Made by a program: the position numbers and the translations under genes. 15,468 nucleotides of DNA, taken from Candidatus Hydrogenedens sp. (GTDB taxonomy: Bacteria; Hydrogenedentota; Hydrogenedentia; Hydrogenedentales; Hydrogenedentaceae). Below, piece by piece: positions 1 to 7,457 of this stretch. Below the pieces are notes generated by a model. The model had not been told where the DNA came from. It saw only the letters and a program-made list of their open reading frames with translations, and searched no databases. The DNA lies in assembly GCA_035378955.1 (NCBI GenBank), contig DAOSUS010000074.1:1-15468 (forward strand). The letters run 5' to 3'. The first letter of the stretch is position 1, and every line of letters begins with the position of its first letter.

Positions 1-6
1 AGAATA

Positions 7-591
7 TTACTGGTTCAAAAAATAATCAGGCTCATTGCCTGGTTTCCATTTGATATTACAACCGATACTGGGTTTCTGATGTTCAGGTATGGGTTTACCT
101 TCCAATAAACAATCCAAGGCATTTCTCAAATCTTTGCCATCTATTGGTTTGCTATTACCCGGACGTGAGTCATCAAATTGTCCACGATATACCAACTTAA
201 AGTCTTCATCAAACAAGAAGAAATCCGGTGTGCATGCTGCTTTATATTTTCTGGCTACCTCTTGTGTCTCATCATATAAGTAGGGGAAAGTATACCCTGC
301 TTTTGCGACTTCCTCTTTCATCTTTTCAGGAGAATCTTCGGGATACTTTTCTGCATTGTTAGAATTTATTCCTACGATACCTATACCCTTAGGTTGGTAT
401 TCATTTGTTAGTTTCACCAATTCTTTTTGTATATGTTTGACAAATGGACAATGGTTACATATAAACATAACAAGCAAACCTTTTCGTCCTCGAAAATCGT
501 CTCTTTGCACTATTTTGCCTGTTGTATCTTTTAAAGAAAAATCAGGTGCTTCAGTCCCTAAAGGTAACATAACGGAATTAACGGCAACCAT
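7..591 (-). CDS. Peroxiredoxin-like thioredoxin-family protein
   Basis: The 194-residue product has a thioredoxin fold of the AhpC/TSA-like type (the PRX_like1 group). The N-terminal APDFSL motif (residues 15-20) is typical of peroxiredoxins. It is followed by a strand and the redox motif CNHCPFVKH, with cysteines 45 and 48 as a CxxC pair. The middle segment TPDFFLFDEDFKLVYRG carries the cis-Pro region, and the tail PSIGCNIKWKPGNEPDYF is characteristic of this family. No signal peptide is visible, so a cytoplasmic thiol-disulfide or peroxide-related role is likely; the true substrate of the group is unclear. An in-frame ATG exists 57 bases upstream (648), but it lacks a ribosome-binding site, whereas the ATG at 591 has AAGGAG eight bases before it. 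The first residues from 648 also look unrelated to the family. The gene is divergent from the outer-membrane barrel gene. Confidence 0.9.
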   Translation of the reverse strand: MVAVNSVMLPLGTEAPDFSLKDTTGKIVQRDDFRGRKGLLVMFICNHCPFVKHIQKELVKLTNEYQPKGIGIVGINSNNAEKYPEDSPEKMKEEVAKAGYTFPYLYDETQEVARKYKAACTPDFFLFDEDFKLVYRGQFDDSRPGNSKPIDGKDLRNALDCLLEGKPIPEHQKPSIGCNIKWKPGNEPDYFLNQ

Positions 592-599
592 ATTTATAT

Positions 600-605
600 C
601 TCCTT
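600..605 (-). promoter_or_regulatory. Shine-Dalgarno deciding the start of the thioredoxin-family gene
   Basis: On the minus strand AAGGAG lies eight bases upstream of the ATG at 591. The longer alternative start at 648 has no comparable sequence before it, so 591 is taken as the start. Confidence 0.8.
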
Positions 606-757
606 TTATTTTTTTATATTTAACAAAAGGATATAAAAAAATATTCATATACTATTTGAAATTTTTGTTATTTATTTACTATCATTATAAAAGTATGATT
701 TACTGATGGGTTATTTTATAAACAATAAAATTAATAATTTGATGAAAGGGTACTTAA

Positions 758-2320
758 ATGAACAAATCTTTTTTGTGGAAGGGGACGATTGTATTTATTT
801 TGTGTGCAACTATTACATCCGTAGCAGTTGCAGAATTGCAGAGTGTGTCAGTTGGGGGTGAATTGAGAATCCGCGGTCGGTGGTATATTAATACCTTTGC
901 ACCAAGAACGGAAAGGATACCACCTGCATTTATCCAGAAAAGACCTGTCGGCGGAAATAGAATTTCATCTATTTTAAAATGGGATGACGAAGGTTCCGAT
1001 TGGACAAGGTATGAGACCTCTGTATTGCTGAATTTCAAAGCAGATTTTACGGATAATGTTTCTGCGTTCATCGAATTTTATGATTGGCATATCTGGGGTG
1101 AAGATTTCCGTTCGCGGGATTATGTTACGGGTATAGACACACGCGCTGATTCCAAAGACGATGTAGAAATTGAACAAGCCTATGTAGAAGTTCGGGAATT
1201 GTTCGGTGCTCCATTAACATTACGCGTAGGTCGTCAGGATTTAATTATGGGCAAAGGCTGGTTGGTAACCAATATGCTAACCCCTTCTCAATATTCTTCA
1301 CATGATGCTATTCGATTAACCTATAAACAGGGAGATTGGACAGTTGATGCCTTTGCGTCAAAACTTAATGACCGATTCCAGATTGAACAGGATGGTGATA
1401 TAGATTTCTATGGTATTTATGGAACTTATGCCGGATGGAAGCCATTGACTGTTTCTGCTTATTGGTATTTCTTAAGAGATGGTTTAAGTCCGCACGATAC
1501 AACCGGAAATCCCATTATGGAATTTGCTGAAGATTTAGTCGGTCGCGATGATTATGGTGTTACCAAACTACATACAGTAGGTATTCGTGCATTTGGTAAA
1601 TCCACAGGTTTTGATTATGATTTAGAACTGGCATATCAATTTGGGGATGCTGATTCTTTAGGTGCAACTTTTAAACCCATTGGAATGATTTATGGTGATG
1701 ATGATGCTCATTGGGGTGATTTGGGTGCTGAACTTACGGTTGGATATACCTTTGAAGATGTTAAATGGTCTCCACGAATTTATACTTTAGGTGTATATTT
1801 CCAGGGACATGACAATCGTAGCATTAATTTCTGGGATTGGTTAAATCCATTTTATGAACCTGAAGCAAGTCATTCATTTAATCGTCTTTTCTCAGATAAG
1901 AACTATTTACCTACTGTGAATGATAATGGTTGGTTATCTAACTACTGGCAGGTGCAATTAGGGTTTGAACTCAAACCAACAGAGAAAATTTTATTACATG
2001 TCCATGGTGCTTACGATGGAATTGTTTTTCCATTTGACCCACCCAAGACATTTAAGGTATTGGGGAGAAAATTCTATGCGGCACCATTGCTTAGCTTCTG
2101 GACAGATGAAGGAGAGAGTGATATCGGTTGGGAAATTGCCGCATGGATTAAATACAATTATTCCAAAGATTTATGGTTCATGCTATACGGAAACTACCTA
2201 TTTGTAGGCGATGGTTTAGCCCAAGGCGCCTATATTCAAGGCAATGGTACCGATTTCTCGGGTGGTTCAGATAACAACGATGCTGGATATATTTTCTGGA
2301 TGACAGTGCTAAAATTTTAA
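758..2320 (+). CDS. Outer-membrane beta-barrel protein, alginate-export-like
   Basis: The product is 520 residues. Residues 1-25 form a signal peptide (short basic start, hydrophobic core, AVA cleavage site before Glu26), so it is exported. The rest is a run of alternating polar/aromatic amphipathic strands and ends in LKF with a C-terminal Phe, the usual signal for outer-membrane barrel assembly. Residues about 137-170, with EIEQAYVEVRE followed by LRVGRQDLIMGKGW, match the hallmark segment of the alginate-export barrel family (AlgE-like, Alginate_exp). Length is close to the family norm. It probably forms a pore for an anionic polysaccharide or other solute; the substrate cannot be told from sequence, and no alginate biosynthesis genes are nearby. 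An AAAGGG ribosome-binding site lies seven bases before the ATG. The gene appears to be a single transcription unit, ended by the hairpin at 2341-2380. Confidence 0.82.
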   Translation: MNKSFLWKGTIVFILCATITSVAVAELQSVSVGGELRIRGRWYINTFAPRTERIPPAFIQKRPVGGNRISSILKWDDEGSDWTRYETSVLLNFKADFTDNVSAFIEFYDWHIWGEDFRSRDYVTGIDTRADSKDDVEIEQAYVEVRELFGAPLTLRVGRQDLIMGKGWLVTNMLTPSQYSSHDAIRLTYKQGDWTVDAFASKLNDRFQIEQDGDIDFYGIYGTYAGWKPLTVSAYWYFLRDGLSPHDTTGNPIMEFAEDLVGRDDYGVTKLHTVGIRAFGKSTGFDYDLELAYQFGDADSLGATFKPIGMIYGDDDAHWGDLGAELTVGYTFEDVKWSPRIYTLGVYFQGHDNRSINFWDWLNPFYEPEASHSFNRLFSDKNYLPTVNDNGWLSNYWQVQLGFELKPTEKILLHVHGAYDGIVFPFDPPKTFKVLGRKFYAAPLLSFWTDEGESDIGWEIAAWIKYNYSKDLWFMLYGNYLFVGDGLAQGAYIQGNGTDFSGGSDNNDAGYIFWMTVLKF

Positions 2321-2340
2321 TAATATTGAATTGTAATTTT

Positions 2341-2380
2341 AAGAGGCAAATCTTTAGAAAAAGGTTTGCCTCTTTTGTTT
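2341..2380 (+). terminator. Intrinsic terminator after the outer-membrane barrel gene
   Basis: A perfect 10-base-pair stem (AAGAGGCAAA at 2341-2350 with TTTGCCTCTT at 2365-2374) can extend inward by five more pairs, including one wobble pair, to a four-base AGAA loop. It is followed by TTTTGTTTT. It begins 20 bases after the stop codon of the barrel gene. Confidence 0.9.
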
Positions 2381-2392
2381 TAAAGTGGAACA

Positions 2393-2423
2393 TTGTTGCG
2401 AAAGAAGTCTCTTTTTGCAACAA
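2393..2423 (+). other. Inverted repeat / hairpin in the clpB leader
   Basis: TTGTTGC (2393-2399) pairs with GCAACAA (2417-2423). The stem can extend inward through G-T, three A-T and another G-T pair to a seven-base loop. There is no T-run after it, so it is unlikely to be a terminator. It does not match the CIRCE operator (TTAGCACTC-N9-GAGTGCTAA). It could be an operator or an RNA structure in the clpB leader. Its 3' arm touches AAGGG, the ribosome-binding site of the small reading frame at 2436. Confidence 0.5.
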
Positions 2424-2435
2424 GGGTTATATAAA

Positions 2436-2510
2436 ATGAGCAAAAAAACCGCTGTTTTCTTTGGCATATCAATTGCTAATAATAAAGCAAATAAAAAAAG
2501 AAGGAGGTAA
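2436..2510 (+). CDS. Possible 24-codon leader peptide upstream of clpB
   Basis: An ATG at 2436 opens a 24-codon frame reading MSKKTAVFFGIS then a basic tail ending NKKRRR and a TAA stop at 2508-2510. AAGGG lies nine bases upstream. The last two sense codons are AGG AGG, and they are also the core of the clpB Shine-Dalgarno sequence, so ribosomes finishing this frame would sit on the clpB start region. It may be a regulatory or coupling leader peptide, or a chance frame in AT-rich DNA. No family similarity is recognised. The case rests only on the ribosome-binding site and the overlap geometry. Confidence 0.22.
   Translation: MSKKTAVFFGISIANNKANKKRRR
2501..2508 (+). promoter_or_regulatory. 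Strong Shine-Dalgarno of clpB
   Basis: AAGGAGGT is a full match to the anti-Shine-Dalgarno sequence and lies eight bases before the clpB ATG. It is the strongest ribosome-binding site in the window and overlaps the end of the possible leader peptide. Confidence 0.92.
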
Positions 2511-2516
2511 TAACCC

Positions 2517-5120
2517 ATGAGATTTGATAGATTAACAATACCTTTACAAGATGCTTTGTCGGAAGCCCTTGATTTGGCTACGAATAAGAGGCATCCTGAA
2601 ATTACATCACTACATTTATTATCATCATTAATTACAAAAGAAAATTCAGCAGTTGTTCCCATTATACAGAGGTTAGGTGTTTCTAAAGGGCAAATAAACG
2701 CCTCTATAAGTCATGAGATGGAAAAACTCCCGAGTGTTACATCAGGTCTTCATAACCCCAATCTGTCTTATGAACTTCAACAGGTTTTAGAAACATCGTG
2801 GAATTTTGCCCAAACATTAAAAGACCAATATTTAAGTTCTGAACATGTCCTTTTAGGTATGGTTCGTGAAAAGACAAATCATGCAGGGAAAATATTAAAG
2901 AAATTAGGTATTACAGAATCTACACTTTTATCTGCGTTAAAAGAAGTAAGAGGAAATCAACGGGTAGATGACCCTAATGCGGAGTCTACTTATGATGCTC
3001 TTGAACGGTTTAGTAGAGATTTAACTCAGTTAGCTCGCGTAGGGAAATTAGACCCTGTTATCGGAAGAGATGAAGAAATACGCAGAGTAATTCAGGTGTT
3101 ATCCCGAAGGACAAAAAATAATCCGGTGCTTATCGGTGAGCCTGGTGTCGGGAAGACTGCCATAGTAGAAGGTTTGGCACAGCGAATTGTTTCAGGTGAT
3201 GTTCCCGAAACATTAAAGAATAAACGGATTTATGCTTTGGACCTATCTGCTCTTATTGCGGGTAGTAAGTTTCGAGGAGAATTTGAAGAGCGACTTAAAG
3301 CCGTTCTCTCAGCTATCCAAGAGTCACAGGGGAATATAATCCTGTTTATTGATGAGATGCATACACTTATAGGTGCTGGTTCTGCCGAAGGTGCTATGGA
3401 CGCATCTAACATGTTAAAACCAGCCTTAGCAAGGGGAGAACTCCATTGTATAGGAGCAACTACTCTTGATGAATATCGAAAGCATGTTGAGAAAGACCCC
3501 GCATTGGAGAGAAGGTTTCAGCCGATTATTGTAGATGAACCCAATGTTGAAGATACTATCGCTATTCTGCGAGGGCTTAAAGAAAAATATGAAGTGCACC
3601 ATGGAGTGCGTATTCGTGATGATGCGATTGTTGCATCTGCTTATTTAAGTCATCGTTATATTACCGACCGATTTTTGCCGGATAAAGCAATTGACCTTAT
3701 AGACGAAGCAGCCTCGCGATTACGCATAGAAATTGATAGTATGCCGTATGAGATAGATGTCCTTGATAGAAGAATTCGTCAATTAGAAATAGAACATCTG
3801 GCTTTGAAGAAGGAAACAGAAAAATCCGGAGTAGAAAGGCGAGAAGCCATTGAAAAAGAAATTGCAGAACTTCGTGAGGAATTAAATGCCAAGAAGGCTA
3901 AATGGCAAACAGAGAGAGCCGTAATAAACCAAATCCATGAAATCAATGCCCGTATTGAGGAAGCAAAACGGCAAGCCGAAATTGCTCAGCGTCAGGGCGA
4001 TTTAGGAAAAGCCTCTGAAATTCTCTACGGTGAATTAAGCCGATTAAGGCAAGAATTAGAATCGAAGAAGAAAGAATTGGAAGAAATACAAAAGAATGGT
4101 AGTTTCCTGAGTGAAGAAGTCACGGATGAACATATCTCAAAGATAGTATCCAGTTGGACGGGAATCCCTATAGACCGTTTATTGGAAGGTGAAATGCAAA
4201 GGTTGATAAATATGGAAGAACGACTTGCCCGTCGTGTTGTGGGACAAAAGGAAGGTATCCGTGTCGTATCGGATGCTGTTCGTCGAGCAAGAGCCGGATT
4301 GAAAGACCCCAATCGTCCTATAGGTTCGTTTATTTTCCTTGGACCTACGGGCGTAGGAAAAACAGAATTGGCACGGGCTTTAGCAGAGTTATTGTTTGAC
4401 CATGAACAAGCAATGATACGAATAGATATGTCCGAATATATGGAAAAACACTCCGTAGCACGACTTATCGGTGCTCCTCCGGGTTATGTTGGGTATGAAG
4501 AAGGGGGACAACTTACCGAATCGGTTAGAAGGAAACCTTATAGCGTTGTTCTCTTAGATGAGATTGAGAAAGCTCATTCGGAAGTATTTAATGTGCTTTT
4601 ACAATTGCTGGACGATGGACGATTAACCGATGGAAAAGGTAGGACTGTAGATTTCAGAAATACAATTATTATCATGACATCTAACTTAGGTAGTGAAGTG
4701 TTCCAGAAAACAAATATGCCTTATGAAAAACAGGTAGAATATGTAACAAACATCCTACACAATCATTTCCGCCCTGAATTCCTAAACCGTGTGGATGACA
4801 TTATTCTATTCCAGCCCTTGAAAAAAGAAGAGATACGGCAAATTGTTGATTTGCAATTAAATCAGGTTATCAAAAGATTAGCAGAAAGAGAAATACGACT
4901 TTCGATAAGTGATGCTGCTAAAAATCTACTTGCCGAAGAAGGTTATGACCCAACTTTTGGTGCAAGACCTTTAAAACGGTTAATCCAGCGTAAGGTTGTA
5001 GATGCTCTGGCAATGCAAATTCTTTCTAAGGGAATTGGAGAAGGAGACCATGTTCGAATTGATACGGATAATAACAACGAATTAGTTTTTAATGTAGATA
5101 AGACAGAGAAAGTAACATGA
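2517..5120 (+). CDS. clpB: ATP-dependent chaperone ClpB (protein disaggregase)
   Basis: This cytoplasmic Hsp100 chaperone works as a hexamer, threading aggregated proteins through its pore, normally with DnaK. The 867-residue length fits ClpB. The repeated Clp N-domain spans about 1-145. The first AAA+ module has Walker A GEPGVGKT (207-214), Walker B LFIDE (D279, E280) and pore-loop SKFRGEFEER (aromatic F252 where Tyr is usual). A long charged coiled-coil middle domain (about 405-530) separates ClpB from ClpA and ClpC. The second AAA+ module has Walker A GPTGVGKT (609-616), pore loop GYVGYEEGGQ (656-665), Walker B VVLLDE (D681, E682) and sensor-2 GAR (815-817). All catalytic motifs are intact, so it should be functional. 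There is no CIRCE operator or evident heat-shock sigma promoter upstream. The 3' end faces the YfhO-type gene with six bases between stops and no terminator. Confidence 0.98.
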   Translation: MRFDRLTIPLQDALSEALDLATNKRHPEITSLHLLSSLITKENSAVVPIIQRLGVSKGQINASISHEMEKLPSVTSGLHNPNLSYELQQVLETSWNFAQTLKDQYLSSEHVLLGMVREKTNHAGKILKKLGITESTLLSALKEVRGNQRVDDPNAESTYDALERFSRDLTQLARVGKLDPVIGRDEEIRRVIQVLSRRTKNNPVLIGEPGVGKTAIVEGLAQRIVSGDVPETLKNKRIYALDLSALIAGSKFRGEFEERLKAVLSAIQESQGNIILFIDEMHTLIGAGSAEGAMDASNMLKPALARGELHCIGATTLDEYRKHVEKDPALERRFQPIIVDEPNVEDTIAILRGLKEKYEVHHGVRIRDDAIVASAYLSHRYITDRFLPDKAIDLIDEAASRLRIEIDSMPYEIDVLDRRIRQLEIEHLALKKETEKSGVERREAIEKEIAELREELNAKKAKWQTERAVINQIHEINARIEEAKRQAEIAQRQGDLGKASEILYGELSRLRQELESKKKELEEIQKNGSFLSEEVTDEHISKIVSSWTGIPIDRLLEGEMQRLINMEERLARRVVGQKEGIRVVSDAVRRARAGLKDPNRPIGSFIFLGPTGVGKTELARALAELLFDHEQAMIRIDMSEYMEKHSVARLIGAPPGYVGYEEGGQLTESVRRKPYSVVLLDEIEKAHSEVFNVLLQLLDDGRLTDGKGRTVDFRNTIIIMTSNLGSEVFQKTNMPYEKQVEYVTNILHNHFRPEFLNRVDDIILFQPLKKEEIRQIVDLQLNQVIKRLAEREIRLSISDAAKNLLAEEGYDPTFGARPLKRLIQRKVVDALAMQILSKGIGEGDHVRIDTDNNNELVFNVDKTEKVT

Positions 5121-5126
5121 GAAATT

Positions 5127-7397
5127 CTAAATGAGTTGTCTGGAAAAACGGAAGGAAAACCGAATTATAACAAGGAATAAAATGAAGGCAATGATACTTA
5201 TTGTCAAGCCCCACCAGAAACCTTTACATTGATATTCAAAATCGATCAGGTGGTCTCCTTCGCTGAGTTCCACTCCTCGAAAAGCAATATTAACAGGTAT
5301 GATATCTTTGGAAACATTATCTACACTGACAGACCATCCCGGGTAATAGGTATCCGTTAAAACGAGTATCCCGGGTTTGGTCTTTTCTACTTTAATGCGA
5401 ACATGAGTAGGGGAGATGTCTTCGACCACTGCCGATAGTTCGGTAACAGAAGTTGTCTCGGGAATAGGCGCATTTTCTACAAAATGGGGGAGGTTGGAAG
5501 AAAGTAAATCAGGGTTTACATTATCGGTAGTCTTTCCATTATAAATAACAAAAGCCCGTGGATTATCCTTATCAGATTTGAATATAGCCATTCCAGATGA
5601 GAACATATCTGCTAATTTTAATTCAGACCTTATTTTATAAAAAGAATTGTCAGGGTTAGAATTTTTAATAGATGTGAAAAGGAAACAAGAGGTTCCGGCT
5701 CTAAACCAAAGTTTGGGGTCTTCTAATGCTTTTTTCATGAAAATGGAATATCTTTCGGTACATTTTTCTGGGGAGATAACCATCATATTTAGACCATCTA
5801 TAGGGAAAACAGAATTTTGTAATACTTCAGGTCCAGCAAACCGCGTTCCATATTGTTTTAATTTATTGATAGATTCTTCGTTTACTTTTAACAATTCCAG
5901 AGGTGTTGTAATACGGTAAGGACGATATATTACCACGACGGAAAGCAGAAGGATAAGAGTTACGATATACCCTGAATTTCGGGCTGAAGGATAAAAGAGG
6001 CTAAAAAGCAGGTATAGGAATATTAAAAACAAAAATAGCCAGGCAAATCCAAATTCTTTCCAGAAAGATGTAGATTCTGGGTTGTCGGATAATTTTCCTG
6101 CAAGGACTAATATGAATAATGCGACCCAAAACAATATGGCAAAAACTAACAATTTTTTTACACACTGACGACATTCATCGGGAGAGAATAAATTCCATGC
6201 TTCTATCGCCATTCCAATTATGCAACCCATAGATAGAATAAGAAACCAGCCTGTATGAAATAGAGATATGTTTTGGAAATACGGCAAATGTAGGTTTAAA
6301 CAAGAGATAAGATAAAAGATTACAAAAAGAAATAAACTTACAACATAAAAGGACTCTATTTTTCCCCGTATTTCAGAATGAATAAGAGAACGGGCACTTA
6401 ACCATAAAGGCAATAAAAAGATGCAACAAATTCCAGGGGAGCATAGCAAGATGATGGAGGTAAGATGAATATTTCCTGAAGAAATTCCCGCTGGTAAAAA
6501 CAGACCTAACAAATCTTTGTAAATTAAATTTGGGATAAGTGATACGGAGGAAATAATGGCTCTGTTATTATTCCATTCTATATATGGAAGTATCTGAAAA
6601 GAAATAAGTCCGTATGCCGTTATCCATGCTAAAATAACAAATGAAATAGGAATGTAATAAGCATTATTTTCGGGTCGAGCAAGGAAATATACCGTGATGA
6701 AGTATAAGAAGGTAAAAGCAAAAATGACGGCTAATGTTTCAACACTACCCCCAAGTGACATAAAAACAATAGATATGCATAGTAGAACCCAATAGCGGAA
6801 TGAATGATAAAAAACAAGATTAACAAAACATAAATATAAAGGAAACCAAACAATTACATCGGTTATGGGATGAATGGGATTAAAAAATAGATGCCCGCTG
6901 ACTTGAAATAGTATCGCAATAAATAATCCTATGGAGGGTAAGAGTCCCAAAGATATAGCCAGAAGATAGACCCCAATACCGGCCACTATCATTTTTAACC
7001 ATATGCTAATGTAAATGGACTTCCATAGAGGTAAGAAATAAAAGGGAATGCTGAAAATAGAAAAACAACGGGATTCCCATCTCGCAAGAAAAGGAGTACC
7101 TGGCCCGGAAGTATTGTCCCATAATAGAGAGGACAGACTTTTTACCTGCGACATATAAAGGTAATCGGATAGATATTTTGAACTATCTGTGATTGTATCT
7201 GTGTTATAGTTCCCATTGTTGATTATTTTCCCCTCTACCCATAAGGGGCTATAATATAAAGAAGTATAGTTCCCTGGTATTTGGTTTAAGGAAAAATCTA
7301 TTACCAATATTACCAGAGGGAATAAAAGTAAGAAGAGACAGACTGATAAATGGTCTCTCTTAAAATGTGCTGTTGAATTCTGGTTCATGTTCGTCAT
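5127..7397 (-). CDS. YfhO-type polytopic membrane protein
   Basis: The 756-residue protein has a first hydrophobic helix near 17-34, many more membrane helices over roughly the first 490 residues, a soluble domain (about 500-725), and a final helix at 729-747. The soluble part ends with a segment containing DTYYPGWSVSVD, then NIAFRGVELSEGDHLIDFEY, the pattern at the end of the YfhO family (PF09586). YfhO proteins resemble GT-C glycosyltransferases and are implicated in glycosylating cell-wall or surface polymers. The exact sugar donor and acceptor here are unknown. It lies 60 bases downstream of the lpd gene on the same strand, so read-through from that operon is possible. A good promoter match sits directly before the start, and no Shine-Dalgarno is visible. 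A second ATG at 7388, three codons in, is an alternative start. It converges on clpB without a terminator. Confidence 0.8.
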   Translation of the reverse strand: MTNMNQNSTAHFKRDHLSVCLFLLLFPLVILVIDFSLNQIPGNYTSLYYSPLWVEGKIINNGNYNTDTITDSSKYLSDYLYMSQVKSLSSLLWDNTSGPGTPFLARWESRCFSIFSIPFYFLPLWKSIYISIWLKMIVAGIGVYLLAISLGLLPSIGLFIAILFQVSGHLFFNPIHPITDVIVWFPLYLCFVNLVFYHSFRYWVLLCISIVFMSLGGSVETLAVIFAFTFLYFITVYFLARPENNAYYIPISFVILAWITAYGLISFQILPYIEWNNNRAIISSVSLIPNLIYKDLLGLFLPAGISSGNIHLTSIILLCSPGICCIFLLPLWLSARSLIHSEIRGKIESFYVVSLFLFVIFYLISCLNLHLPYFQNISLFHTGWFLILSMGCIIGMAIEAWNLFSPDECRQCVKKLLVFAILFWVALFILVLAGKLSDNPESTSFWKEFGFAWLFLFLIFLYLLFSLFYPSARNSGYIVTLILLLSVVVIYRPYRITTPLELLKVNEESINKLKQYGTRFAGPEVLQNSVFPIDGLNMMVISPEKCTERYSIFMKKALEDPKLWFRAGTSCFLFTSIKNSNPDNSFYKIRSELKLADMFSSGMAIFKSDKDNPRAFVIYNGKTTDNVNPDLLSSNLPHFVENAPIPETTSVTELSAVVEDISPTHVRIKVEKTKPGILVLTDTYYPGWSVSVDNVSKDIIPVNIAFRGVELSEGDHLIDFEYQCKGFWWGLTISIIAFILFLVIIRFSFRFSRQLI

Positions 7398-7403
7398 GTA
7401 ATC

Positions 7404-7433
7404 ATTATAAAGGATTTATAGTATCAATCCCAA
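7404..7433 (-). promoter_or_regulatory. Predicted promoter abutting the YfhO-type gene start
   Basis: On the minus strand TTGGGA (7433-7428) and TATAAT (7409-7404) are separated by 18 bases. The -10 box ends only six bases before the ATG at 7397, so transcription would start at or next to the start codon. This fits the absence of a Shine-Dalgarno sequence and would give a leaderless or nearly leaderless mRNA. This is prediction only. Confidence 0.5.
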
Positions 7434-7457
7434 AAAATGAGGCTCTATACTTTTTGT

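Noticed and set aside
592..648. N-terminal 19-residue extension of the thioredoxin-family protein from the ATG at 648.
   Set aside because: No ribosome-binding site precedes 648, the extension is not typical of the family, and the ATG at 591 has AAGGAG at good spacing.
681..699. ATCAT-N9-ATGAT inverted repeat between the thioredoxin-family and barrel genes.
   Set aside because: Five-base arms in very AT-rich DNA are expected by chance, and no convincing paired -35/-10 set could be assigned in either direction.
754..1177. Open frames antisense to the start of the barrel gene.
   Set aside because: They lie wholly within a well-supported signal-peptide-bearing gene, have no ribosome-binding site, and resemble no family.
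2381..2516. CIRCE operator or sigma-32-type heat-shock promoter upstream of clpB.
   Set aside because: No match to TTAGCACTC-N9-GAGTGCTAA or to a CTTGAAA / CCCCAT box pair was found.
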